Source: Pseudomonas maioricensis (GTDB taxonomy: Bacteria > Pseudomonadota > Gammaproteobacteria > Pseudomonadales > Pseudomonadaceae). Taken from it: 64,000 nucleotides of DNA. The notes under the pieces were generated by a model. It did no database searches. It was not told the origin of the DNA and saw nothing but the letters and a program-made list of their open reading frames with translations. The position numbers and the translations under genes were made by a program. Shown here piece by piece: positions 54,035 to 62,916 of this stretch (position 1 is its first letter; each line of letters opens with the position of its first letter). The stretch lies in contig NZ_LOHG01000021.1 of the NCBI RefSeq assembly GCF_022790535.1, positions 1 to 64,000 on the forward strand, given 5' to 3'.

Positions 54035-54945
54035 TGTTGCGTAAATTGACCCTGGCACTGGCCATCAGCGGCCTGCTCTGTGCCACCTCTCATGCTGCTC
54101 CTGCTGCGGCCAATAACCCGGCCCCCGTCAAAGTACTGGCCAGCCTGCCGATCACCTATGGTCTTGGGCAAATCCTGCTCAAAGACAGCGGCGTAGTACT
54201 GGAGCGCGCCGCTGCGGCCAATCTGCCGGGTTCTCGCCAGACGGCATATTTCACAGGTCGGGGTGTAGAGGCGCTGCGTAAATTATCCACCGACGCCGAC
54301 GCCGTGATCGGCCTGCGCTCGATCTGGCCTGATGATCCGCTGTATCCCAACGCACGGCGCAGTAACATCCGAATTGTCGAGATTGATGCAGCACGGCCGG
54401 TGGATGGCGCCTTGCCCGGCATTGCCGTGCAACCGCGTCCGGGTGTCGACGGGCTTAACAGCCAGCCATGGCTTTCCAGCAACAATATGGGGCGCATGGC
54501 GGATGTCATGGCCGCCGATCTGGTGCGCCTCGCCCCTGCCGCTAAACCCCGCATCGAAGCCAACCTAGCGACGCTGAAACAACAACTGCTCAAACTGACT
54601 GCCGACAGCGAAGCGAGCCTGGCCAGCGCCGATAACCTCAGCGTGGTCAGCCTTTCCGATCACCTGAGCTACTTGATCAGCGGGCTGAATCTGGAACTGG
54701 CGGATACGCAAATACTGGCAGACGACCAATGGACGCCTGAAGCTCTGCAAAAGCTGACGGACACGCTCAAAAATAACGACATCGCGGTGGTCCTGGACCA
54801 TCGCCAACCGCCAGAACCGGTCAAGGCTGCAATTACTGCGGCAGGCAGCCAGTTGCTGGTGTTGGCGGTTGATGGCGAGGATCCACTGGCCGAGTTGCAG
54901 GGCAATATCGGACAGGTGACACAGGCACTGGCCGGGAAAAAATAA
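54034..54945 (+). CDS. fpvF: Second periplasmic binding protein FpvF-like, metal ligands lost
   Basis: 303 aa. A signal peptide ends at about SHAA (residue 22). The fold is that of metal-binding SBPs (VKVLASLPITYGLGQILL), but the usual ligand sites read NLPGSRQTAYF and SQPWLSSNNMGRMA, with no histidines. In P. aeruginosa FpvF binds pyoverdine and FpvC rather than acting as a simple metal binder, which fits this loss. It ends the operon; hutH follows after 389 bases. Confidence 0.82.
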   Translation: MLRKLTLALAISGLLCATSHAAPAAANNPAPVKVLASLPITYGLGQILLKDSGVVLERAAAANLPGSRQTAYFTGRGVEALRKLSTDADAVIGLRSIWPDDPLYPNARRSNIRIVEIDAARPVDGALPGIAVQPRPGVDGLNSQPWLSSNNMGRMADVMAADLVRLAPAAKPRIEANLATLKQQLLKLTADSEASLASADNLSVVSLSDHLSYLISGLNLELADTQILADDQWTPEALQKLTDTLKNNDIAVVLDHRQPPEPVKAAITAAGSQLLVLAVDGEDPLAELQGNIGQVTQALAGKK

Positions 54946-55002
54946 CGGCTCGATATTCCCGACCCGACAATATGCAATTTTCAGGAGTTGAAATGCATTT
55001 TC

Positions 55003-55074
55003 TGTAGGAGCTGCCAGAGGCTGCGAAGCATTAATCCTGACGTACTGCGATCGCAGCCTTCGGCAGCTCCTACA
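55003..55074. repeat. REP/BIME-type inverted repeat (GCTGCC subtype)
   Basis: TGTAGGAGCTGCC at the left and its inverse with CAGCCTTCGGCAGCTCCTACA at the right; it may help end the fpv transcript, since no standard terminator is seen. Confidence 0.82.
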
Positions 55075-55242
55075 GATCCACGTTCCAGCAACTACGCGAA
55101 CGTTTCCAGCCGCCCCAAAGCCGCGCATCGTTCACCGGACGATGCCACTTTCGGTGACAGCCCTTCCCCCGCCCACCAACAAAAGTCTGTTGCAGCCCAG
55201 CAAAACCGCGAACATATTTGCTTGGCCCGGCTTTTGCCTTAT

Positions 55243-55256
55243 CTTGTATATACAGG
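55243..55256. promoter_or_regulatory. HutC-type operator before hutH
   Basis: CTTGTATATACAGG contains the palindrome TGTATATACA (55245-55254), the HutC recognition core of Pseudomonas hut promoters. It lies between a possible -35 (TTGCCT, 55234-55239) and -10 (TGATAT, 55258-55263), so bound repressor would block RNA polymerase. Confidence 0.65.
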
Positions 55257-55334
55257 ATGATATAACCCAGTACGCGACGGCGGAAAATTCCCGAACCGGT
55301 CGGCATAACTAAAACTCAAGCAGGAACGCGCACC

Positions 55335-56864
55335 ATGCCAGCAACACTTCTTCTCACCCCAGGCCAATTCAACCTCGACCAATTGCGCGCCATCTATCAG
55401 CAGCAAAGCCCCTTCGAGCTTGATCCAGCAGCCCGTGAAGTGGTCGATGCCAGCACTCAAACCGTTAACGAAATCATTGCAAACCAGCGCACCATCTATG
55501 GCATCAACACCGGTTTCGGTCTGCTCGCTCGCACGTCGATCCCCACCGAGTCCCTGGCCAAATTGCAGCGCAACCTGCTGCTGTCGCATTGCACCGGCAC
55601 TGGTCCCTTGCTGGACGACGCCAGCGTGGCACTGATCATGGCCCTCAAAGTCGGCTCGCTCGCCCGGGGTTTTTCCGGGATCCGCTGGGAAGTCATCCAG
55701 GCATTGAGCACGTTGTACGCTGCCAGGGTTTATCCGTGCATCCCATCGCAAGGTTCGGTTGGGGCGTCAGGCGACCTGGCACCTTTGGCACACATGTCGG
55801 CAGTCCTGATCGGTGTTGGCCGTGTGCGCCATCAGGGGCGAGAAATGGATGCCGTCGAAGGACTGGCACTGGCGGGGCTGGAACCGATGATACTGGGGCC
55901 GAAAGAAGGCTTGGCATTGATCAATGGCACGCAGGTCTCCACCGCCCTGGCCCTGCGCGGGTTGTTTGCCACAGAGAAGCTGTTCACTGCCGCGGTGGTT
56001 GCCGGCAGCCTCAGCGTTGAAGCACTCAAGGGCTCCGATGTGCCGTTCGATCCACGTATTCAGGCGGTTCGCGGCCAGCCAGGACAGATTGACGTTGCGG
56101 CGCTGTACCGCGAGCTGTTGGCCGAAAGCGAGATCCGTGAATCGCATGTTGATTGCGGTCGTGTACAGGATCCGTATTCCCTGCGTTGCCAGCCACAAGT
56201 CATGGGCGCATGCCTGGACCATATGCGTTTCGCTGCGGGTGTTTTCCTGCGTGAAGCCAACGCAGTATCCGACAACCCGCTGGTGTTCAGTGCCGATGGC
56301 GACGTGTTGTCCGGTGGTAATTTCCACGCAGAACCGGTCGCCATGGCATCGGATGTGCTGGCCTTGGCGATCTCGGAAATCGGTGCACTCTCAGAGCGCC
56401 GTATTGCACAGCTGGTAGACCCGGCGCTGTCAGGCCTGCCAGCATTTCTGGTCAAGGAAGGCGGTTTGAATTCGGGCTTCATGATTGCTCAGGTTACGGC
56501 AGCAGCACTCGCGTCGGAGAACAAGACCCTGGCCCACCCTGCGTCGATCGACAGCCTGCCGACCTCTGCCAATCAGGAAGACCACGTCTCCATGGCGACC
56601 TTCGCTGCGCGTCGGCTACTCGATATGGCGGGCAACAGCAGCGCAGTGGTGGCTATCGAGTTGCTTGGCGCCGCGCAAGGTGTCGACCTGCACGCGCCGC
56701 TGCACACCTCCGAGAAACTCAGCGAAGTGTTGGCGATGATTCGCAGTGAAGTCGCCCATTACGACGAAGACCGCTACTTCGCTCCGGATATTGCTGCGGC
56801 ACGCGCCTGGGTTGAAGGGGGAGCATTCGCCCGCTGGCTGCCGTTTGAGCGGCTCTACGGCTGA
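55335..56864 (+). CDS. hutH: Histidine ammonia-lyase
   Basis: 509 aa lyase that removes ammonia from histidine to give urocanate, the first step of histidine breakdown. The self-forming MIO cofactor tripeptide is ASG at 144-146 in GSVGASGDLAP. YGINTGFG (about 55-62) and the C-terminal SLPTSANQEDHVSMA segment are conserved. The rest of the hut pathway is not in this window; it stands alone after the fpv operon with its own HutC-type site. The RBS region is AGGAAC, nine bases before the ATG. Confidence 0.94.
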   Translation: MPATLLLTPGQFNLDQLRAIYQQQSPFELDPAAREVVDASTQTVNEIIANQRTIYGINTGFGLLARTSIPTESLAKLQRNLLLSHCTGTGPLLDDASVALIMALKVGSLARGFSGIRWEVIQALSTLYAARVYPCIPSQGSVGASGDLAPLAHMSAVLIGVGRVRHQGREMDAVEGLALAGLEPMILGPKEGLALINGTQVSTALALRGLFATEKLFTAAVVAGSLSVEALKGSDVPFDPRIQAVRGQPGQIDVAALYRELLAESEIRESHVDCGRVQDPYSLRCQPQVMGACLDHMRFAAGVFLREANAVSDNPLVFSADGDVLSGGNFHAEPVAMASDVLALAISEIGALSERRIAQLVDPALSGLPAFLVKEGGLNSGFMIAQVTAAALASENKTLAHPASIDSLPTSANQEDHVSMATFAARRLLDMAGNSSAVVAIELLGAAQGVDLHAPLHTSEKLSEVLAMIRSEVAHYDEDRYFAPDIAAARAWVEGGAFARWLPFERLYG

Positions 56865-57022
56865 TCCAGACCCACTCGGAGAAATGAGCGTCACCTGCCC
56901 CCGCAAGTGACGCTCATTTCATGGCTGAACCTCACCAGTCGTCACATTGATCGAACGACCTGCAAACACAGCCCTCAGATTTTTGTAAGCCATCGCAGCT
57001 GAACAATAATCAGAGGTGAACA

Positions 57023-57304
57023 ATGAGCGATCAAAATCAAAACCCAGCGGACCGCAACGACCCTGCAATTGAACCGGACACGGCCCCGCACCCCCAGTCG
57101 CAGGATCATCAGACTCAGGGCAACAGCTCTCAGTCCCAAAGCAAGCCCCAAGGCCAGCCAGACACACAGTTTGAGCAGAATCAGGACTCAGGGGGAAATA
57201 CCTATACGCCTGACTATGAGCCTGAAGAAAAGCCGGAAAAAGTACCCGGCAATCTGCATCCCGAACAAGGCAAGGATGCGGATATTGATACGGATGGGGG
57301 TTAG
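57023..57304 (+). CDS. Small hydrophilic Gln/Pro/Asp-rich protein
   Basis: 93 aa, with a good ribosome site (AGAGGTG) before the ATG. Composition is strongly biased to Q, P, D, E, N, S and has no hydrophobic core, so it is probably disordered. The C-terminus is acidic (GKDADIDTDGG). I do not recognise the family. It resembles in style the minus-strand small protein at 62626. Confidence 0.6.
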   Translation: MSDQNQNPADRNDPAIEPDTAPHPQSQDHQTQGNSSQSQSKPQGQPDTQFEQNQDSGGNTYTPDYEPEEKPEKVPGNLHPEQGKDADIDTDGG

Positions 57305-57375
57305 ATCCGCAGCGCCTGCATTTTAATCACGCGCCGCTTCCACAGTGCCTTCAACCTCAATGTTAGGCGATGTCT

Positions 57376-57453
57376 TGGGACCGGCCTTAGCGGGAAGGCG
57401 GCGTTACTGACGGTACAAATAAGTCGTTCGCTTTCCGGCTAAAGCCAGTCCCA
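57376..57453. repeat. Inverted repeat, GGGACCGGCCTTAGC subtype
   Basis: TGGGACCGGCCTTAGCGGGA and its imperfect inverse TTCCGGCTAAAGCCAGTCCCA flank a ~30-base centre. It is the only clear structure in the 371-base gap before the Nramp-like gene. Confidence 0.7.
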
Positions 57454-57675
57454 CGAAAGATGTCATTTCAGTAACTAAGTGTTCGTCGCCACAGCAACAT
57501 GCTCTGAAGAAGCCCTGCACATCACGACGCCCGCCAATCCTCCCGCACCTGCTAGTCCAGCACTTTTCCTGAAGAAACATCCGCACACACTCCGTAAAAC
57601 TTATCGTGTTGTACGACGTCTGACGTTATGTTCGACTTGACCCGTCTCACCAAAAATAACAATGGAGATCCTCCT

Positions 57676-58977
57676 ATGGCGAGCACCAGCTCCGTCGATA
57701 AAAAAGCTACTGCTGCGCGTGAATCGGTCTTTGCCAAAGTCACCAAGCTACTTGGCCCTGGCATTATCGCGGTGTTGTCATGGCTGGGTGCCGGTGACCT
57801 GATTACCTCTTCGGTAGCAGGTGCCAACTACGGCTACGCCATGATGTGGGTACTGGCGGTCTCGCTACTGCTCAGGTTCCTCATCGTCAACATCATTGCC
57901 CGCTTCCAGCTCTGTAATAACAGAGGCATGAGCATCCTCGAGGGCTATGCCCAGCTCCATCCCATCTTTGCCTGGTTCATGCTCGGCTACGCACTGCTAA
58001 TGGGTCACCTCATTAACGCGTACATGATCAAAGGTGCGGGCGAAGCGCTGGCTATGCTGCTGCATATCAATCAGCCGCTGCTGTGCTCTTTCGCAGTGGT
58101 TATTGCGGTCTGGCTGCTGGTGGGACGCAACATCTACACCATGATCGAAGGGGTCATGAAAGGCCTGCTGGCATTGATGACACTGGCATTCCTGGCACTG
58201 GCCGTCATGTCCAAACCAGACATGGTCGGCATTCTCAAAGGCACCATCGGCTTCAGCATTCCGCCCGATGAAGGCGTGCATGGCGCACTGCTGGTGGCGG
58301 TCTCTGTCATTGGTGCGGTTGCCGGTTCAATTGCCAACTTCGTTCACCCGTATGTGATGCGTGAAAAAGGCTGGATCGGTCCTGAGCACAAGCGCATTCA
58401 GCGTAATGATCTGCTGTTTGCAGTGTTCGTCGGCATCATCATCAACCTCGCCATCTGGGTGGTCGGTGCTGAAATCCTGCGTCCGAATGGCATACAGGTC
58501 ACTACCCTGCAGGATCTGGGTAAAGCCCTTGAAATGTTCTTCGGTTCAGCTGGCTGGTACATCTTCTTCGTCGGAGTCTTCGCAACACTGTTCGCCAGTA
58601 TCGCGGGCAAAACCACTGCCTTCCCGATGCTGATCACTGACGCCTTCCAGCATATCCTTCCGAAACGCCGTGAGAAATACGGGAAGGAGTTTCACAAGGA
58701 CCCGATGCACAAGTGGTTCATGTTGTTCATTCTGGTCACCCCGTTGGTATGGTCGCTGCCCGGCATGCCGGACTTCGTGACCCTGACCATTGGCGTGAAC
58801 GCACTGAACATTATTGGCCTGCCGATCATCTCGCTCGGCTTGCTGATCATGTCCAACCAGAAAAAGCTGCTCGACAAGCAATACCGCAACAACCTGTTCG
58901 AGAACATTGCGCTGGTGTTCGCCACAGGTCTGGCGTTGTGGGTTGCGTTTCAGTTGGGGGCAGATCTGCTGAGTTAA
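57676..58977 (+). CDS. Nramp-like transporter lacking canonical metal ligands
   Basis: 433 aa from MASTSSVDKK with GGAG upstream; the frame opens 16 codons earlier without support. Eleven membrane helices and the Nramp fold are suggested by GPGIIAVLSWLGAGD in helix 1 and HPYVMREKGWIGPEH after helix 6. The helix 1 metal motif DPGN is replaced by GAGD (38-41), and the helix 6 MPH by GSI (217-219). It is therefore not expected to move Mn2+ or Fe2+ in the usual way. Substrate unknown: magnesium or a non-metal solute are possible, as Nramp-related families are known for both ideas. Confidence 0.8.
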   Translation: MASTSSVDKKATAARESVFAKVTKLLGPGIIAVLSWLGAGDLITSSVAGANYGYAMMWVLAVSLLLRFLIVNIIARFQLCNNRGMSILEGYAQLHPIFAWFMLGYALLMGHLINAYMIKGAGEALAMLLHINQPLLCSFAVVIAVWLLVGRNIYTMIEGVMKGLLALMTLAFLALAVMSKPDMVGILKGTIGFSIPPDEGVHGALLVAVSVIGAVAGSIANFVHPYVMREKGWIGPEHKRIQRNDLLFAVFVGIIINLAIWVVGAEILRPNGIQVTTLQDLGKALEMFFGSAGWYIFFVGVFATLFASIAGKTTAFPMLITDAFQHILPKRREKYGKEFHKDPMHKWFMLFILVTPLVWSLPGMPDFVTLTIGVNALNIIGLPIISLGLLIMSNQKKLLDKQYRNNLFENIALVFATGLALWVAFQLGADLLS

Positions 58978-59011
58978 CAGACGACCTGGCTGCTGAATTG
59001 CACCCGTTCCC

Positions 59012-59199
59012 TGTAGGAGCACACGAGCACCGCGAGGCCGCGATAACGTTAGATCAAACCGACGTCATCGCTGCCTCGCGCTGCTCATGAGCTACACAAG
59101 CATTTCAAATCAGCTAATCCATTTTTTGATAGAAGCTGACAAGGGCTGCTATTGCATAAACCTGACACACCGCAATCGCAGCCTTCGGCAGCTCCTACA
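59012..59199. repeat. Two degenerate REP-like repeats
   Basis: CTGTAGGAGCACACGAGC... to GCTCATGAGCTACAC (59012-59098), then GATAGAAGCTGACAAGGGCTG... to CAGCCTTCGGCAGCTCCTACA (59128-59199). They fill most of the 353-base gap before the MFS gene. Confidence 0.65.
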
Positions 59200-59330
59200 A
59201 CTGAATCGCCTTTAGCGCGGAAATCTTTTGCAACAAACCATTGCGCAGCAGCCGCATAAAACAGCAGGATCGCTCTAGCGTCTGCTTCGGGCAGGCATCC
59301 CCTGCTCAACCATGCGGAGCCTCGCTGCTA

Positions 59331-60713
59331 ATGGATCAAGCCACCTCCCCTACGTCTACCCGGCTGACGTCCCGTGAATTTCGCGGAATGGTCGCCATTC
59401 TGCTGTCCATCGCCCTCGCAACGCTTGATACCGCCATCGCCAATACTGCGTTGCCCAGCATCGCAGCGGACCTCAATGCATCACCGGCCGCCTCGGTATG
59501 GGTCATCAACGCCTACCAGCTCGCAGCCGTCGCGACCCTGCTGCCCTTCGCCGCCTTGGGTGGAGTGATCGGGCACCGCAAGGTCTATCTGGGTGGACTG
59601 ATTGTGTTTGTCCTGTCTTCGGCGTTGTGTACCTTTGCCTGGTCGCTGCCGTCCCTGACCATCGCCCGGGTCATTCAAGGCCTTGGGGCGAGCGCCATCA
59701 TGGCTGTTAACGCGGCGTTGATCAGTTCGATTTTCTCCCATGAACGCCTAGGCCGTGGGCTGGGCATGAATGCCCTGGTAGTGGGTACCTCATTTGCTGC
59801 GGGGCCAACCATCGCGTCTCTGGTACTGTCCGTGGCGAACTGGCCCTGGCTGTTTGCGATCAACCTGCCTCTCGGCGTATTCGCACTGGTGTTTGCCTGG
59901 AACTCCCTGCCCGTCAGCAAGCCCGGCACCCTGAGCTTTGACCGGCTAACCGCGTTGCTCAACGTGATCACCTTCGGGGCACTGATTTTTGCGCTCAGCG
60001 AAGCCGCACAGCTGGGCTCCATGACGGGGGTTTGCGTCGCGCTGGGAGTGTTTCTGATTGCAGGCGCAGTGATGCTGCGTCGTGAAGCCGGACACCCTGC
60101 GCCGATGTTTCCACTCGACCTGCTCAAGCGGCCGATGTTCGCGCTTTCCGCTTTGACTGCATTCTGCTCCTTTGCGACCCAGGGGCTGGCCTTCGTGTCG
60201 CTGCCCTTCTTCTTTGAAACGGTGTTGGGCCGCGATCCGATTCAGACCGGATTTTTAATGACACCGTGGTCAGTTGTAGTAGCCATGATCGCGCCCGTAG
60301 CCGGGCGTTTGTCTGATCGCTATGCCCCTGGAATGCTGGGCGGTATCGGTCTGGCGATTCTGTGTGCCGGAATGATTTCTCTGACCCTGATCCCGGCTGA
60401 TGCGAGCGCATGGGAAATCGGCATTCGAATGGTTATCTGCGGGCTGGGCTTTGGATTCTTTCAAGCCCCTAACCAGAAAGCGCTGATGACCAGCGCGCCC
60501 AAGGAACGCGCCAGTGGTGCCAGCGGCACCATCGCTACTGCGCGATTGATCGGCCAGGCCACGGGCGCCGCGCTGGTTGCGTTGAGCTTTGGTATCAGCG
60601 GCGAACACGGACCTGTGCTGGCGTTGTCCATTGGTGCCGGTTTTGCAGCGGTTGGCAGCATTTCCAGTGCCTTGCGATTGGTCGCGGCCAAATCGCCGCC
60701 TGGCGCAAGCTGA
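59331..60713 (+). CDS. MFS transporter, DHA2/EmrB-like drug exporter family
   Basis: 460 aa from MDQATSPTSTRLT; 30 upstream codons in frame lack support. The helix 1 signature LATLDTAIANTALPSIAADL and motif C-like GTSFAAGPTI, with about fourteen helices, fit proton-driven DHA2 exporters. The substrate is unknown, and no membrane-fusion partner is next to it. Confidence 0.88.
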   Translation: MDQATSPTSTRLTSREFRGMVAILLSIALATLDTAIANTALPSIAADLNASPAASVWVINAYQLAAVATLLPFAALGGVIGHRKVYLGGLIVFVLSSALCTFAWSLPSLTIARVIQGLGASAIMAVNAALISSIFSHERLGRGLGMNALVVGTSFAAGPTIASLVLSVANWPWLFAINLPLGVFALVFAWNSLPVSKPGTLSFDRLTALLNVITFGALIFALSEAAQLGSMTGVCVALGVFLIAGAVMLRREAGHPAPMFPLDLLKRPMFALSALTAFCSFATQGLAFVSLPFFFETVLGRDPIQTGFLMTPWSVVVAMIAPVAGRLSDRYAPGMLGGIGLAILCAGMISLTLIPADASAWEIGIRMVICGLGFGFFQAPNQKALMTSAPKERASGASGTIATARLIGQATGAALVALSFGISGEHGPVLALSIGAGFAAVGSISSALRLVAAKSPPGAS

Positions 60714-60838
60714 AGGAATCTCACATCCAGTGAAAAAATAGCCGTTCGTAGGAAACCTTCTGCAGAGCGAGTCGTCCCAGCTATGATGGCACAAGGCCTC
60801 TCACTACCAAGACCACTCTGCGGCCGTACGGAACGTTT

Positions 60839-62608
60839 ATGCATCTATCACTACAAGCCGAAAAACAACGTCTGGCCGCGGTTCGTGCCATTCAATGGCT
60901 GGAAACTGCCGCCGACGAGAACTTCGACCGTATCTGTCGACTGGCCTCCGCCTATTTCAATGTGCCGACGGTGTTGGTGTCATTGGTGGAGAAAGATCGA
61001 CAGTGGTTCGCTGGCAGAGTCGGCTTCCAGAATTCACAAACCCCTATCAATCAGTCGTTCTGCGCTCACACGATCAAGCAGGACGGGGTCATGCAGGTGG
61101 TCGACGCCTGCGTCGATCCACGCTTCATGGACAATGAACTGGTAACCGTTGAAGGCGGTATTCGCTTTTACGCGGGTGCTCCACTGGTGACACGTGATGG
61201 GCATGCGATTGGCAGCCTGTGCCTTATCGACAAGTTTCCTCACCAACTCAGTCATGCGGAAACCCTGGTTCTACAGGATCTGGCCGAGATGGTGATTTCG
61301 CAGATTGAACATAGACAGCAAACCAGCATGTGCAACGCTGTCAGTGGCCTGCCCAATCTGCGGCAATTCCTGACCGACAATGCGGGTCCATGGCTGAACA
61401 CCGAAGCGTCTACGCGCCTGTTGATGGTGGTCGAAGTAGTCGATAGCCAATGGACGCATGACTTTGCACTCGACCATGGCCCGGGTCTGGTGGGTGCCAA
61501 AGCGGCCAGCATTACAACTCGCATTAATGAGGCATTGGGTGAAGAGCTGACGGCTTATCACATCAGTGAGCGCCACCTGTGCCTGTTGCTACCCGCAGAA
61601 CCTCAGGATCAAAGCGACCTGATCCTTACGCTCAGCACATTGGTTTGCGAACCCTGCGCGGAGGACTCCATTTCGACATTGCCCGGCATTCGTATGGGCA
61701 TTGCAGTGTGTACGGATGGCAAACAGTCAATCGGCGATCTGTTGCGCAAAGCTCGCAGCGCAGCGGAGACGGCAGCCAGAGACGGGATCGACTGGTCGGT
61801 ATGGGATGAGAATCCAAATTGCGCATCGCGCCGCTCCGAATCACTGATAAACGACGTCGCAGGCGCTTTGTCGAATGGTGGTATTTCCTTGGTCTTCCAG
61901 CCACGTTTCAGGCTGGAGGACGGTCACCAGGTCAGCGCTGAAGCGCTACTTCGCTGGAATCATGAAGTCTTCGGTCCAGTATCCCCCGCTGAATTCATTC
62001 CGCTGATCGAGCGTTCCGGCCAGATCAGCCTCGTGACGCGTTGGGTCATTGATAACGCTCTCGCTCACGCTGCAGCCTGGGTGGATAGCGAAGCCAAGGT
62101 TTCCCTGAACCTCTCCGCACTGGACTTTCAGCACATCGATATCGCTCAGGCACTGAAGGCTGGATGTGAAAAGCACGGGATTGGCGCGCATCGGGTGGAG
62201 GTGGAAATAACCGAGGGCGAGTGGATAAGGGCCAGCACCACGGTACTGTCGCAGTTAGCGGAGATACGCGCTCTCGGGGTAGATGTTGCCATTGATGACT
62301 TCGGCACCGGTTACAGCAACTTTGCTTACCTGCATGAAATCCCTGCCAATGTGATCAAGCTGGATAAGTCGATCATTACTGACCTGGAGAACAAGCCACG
62401 CAATCGCGTTATTGCTCAATCCATTTTCCAGCTCGCGCATCAATTAGGTTATCGAACCGTTGCGGAAGGTATCGAAACCTTCAAATGCATGGACCTGGTC
62501 AGAGGCTACGGCTGCCATGAGGCCCAGGGGTTTTTCCTGAGTCGACCGCTTTCCGGAGAACAGATCAGGCTCACGGCAACCGGCAGCAACTTTCTTTTAA
62601 GCGCCTGA
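60839..62608 (+). CDS. GAF - degenerate GGDEF - EAL protein
   Basis: 589 aa cytosolic protein. The GAF domain is at about 20-160 (VPTVLVSLVEKDRQWFAGRVGF, SFCAHTI). The middle GGDEF-like domain (about 170-320) has ISERHLCLL where GGDEF should be, so it cannot make cyclic-di-GMP. The EAL domain (about 335-580) keeps AEALLRWNH, EITEGEW and DDFGTGYSNFAYLHEIP, so phosphodiesterase activity is plausible. The GAF domain may sense a small ligand. Confidence 0.9.
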   Translation: MHLSLQAEKQRLAAVRAIQWLETAADENFDRICRLASAYFNVPTVLVSLVEKDRQWFAGRVGFQNSQTPINQSFCAHTIKQDGVMQVVDACVDPRFMDNELVTVEGGIRFYAGAPLVTRDGHAIGSLCLIDKFPHQLSHAETLVLQDLAEMVISQIEHRQQTSMCNAVSGLPNLRQFLTDNAGPWLNTEASTRLLMVVEVVDSQWTHDFALDHGPGLVGAKAASITTRINEALGEELTAYHISERHLCLLLPAEPQDQSDLILTLSTLVCEPCAEDSISTLPGIRMGIAVCTDGKQSIGDLLRKARSAAETAARDGIDWSVWDENPNCASRRSESLINDVAGALSNGGISLVFQPRFRLEDGHQVSAEALLRWNHEVFGPVSPAEFIPLIERSGQISLVTRWVIDNALAHAAAWVDSEAKVSLNLSALDFQHIDIAQALKAGCEKHGIGAHRVEVEITEGEWIRASTTVLSQLAEIRALGVDVAIDDFGTGYSNFAYLHEIPANVIKLDKSIITDLENKPRNRVIAQSIFQLAHQLGYRTVAEGIETFKCMDLVRGYGCHEAQGFFLSRPLSGEQIRLTATGSNFLLSA

Positions 62609-62625
62609 TAAGTCTGACAAATGCC

Positions 62626-62805
62626 CTACTTATCGGTCTTGTAAGGTGGGTAGTCGTCATCGCCCACGCGCTTGTCGTTGCTTGGGTCCTTGCCATCCTC
62701 GGGAGACTTTGCCGGACCCACAGGGTCAACTTGTGGGTCCGCAAGGTCGGGGGAATCCGGATCGAAGCCCAGATCCTGCTCAGGGTCGCGCTTATGGTTC
62801 GCCAT
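62626..62805 (-). CDS. Small acidic Pro/Asp-rich protein
   Basis: 59 aa from MANHKRDPEQDLG, with GGAGAGG upstream; a GTG two codons earlier lies in that ribosome site. The composition is rich in D, P, K and has DPxxP repeats, so it is probably disordered. I do not recognise it. It is convergent with the GAF-EAL gene, ending 17 bases after it. Confidence 0.6.
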   Translation of the reverse strand: MANHKRDPEQDLGFDPDSPDLADPQVDPVGPAKSPEDGKDPSNDKRVGDDDYPPYKTDK

Positions 62806-62916
62806 GCTCACCTCTCCTGGTAAATGCCCAACCGCGTCGGGCTACTCATTTAAGAAGAAAGCCTGGGCGCAAAGTGCAGCGCAACTGACGAGCGGATCCT
62901 CATCAGTGGAGCCTGG

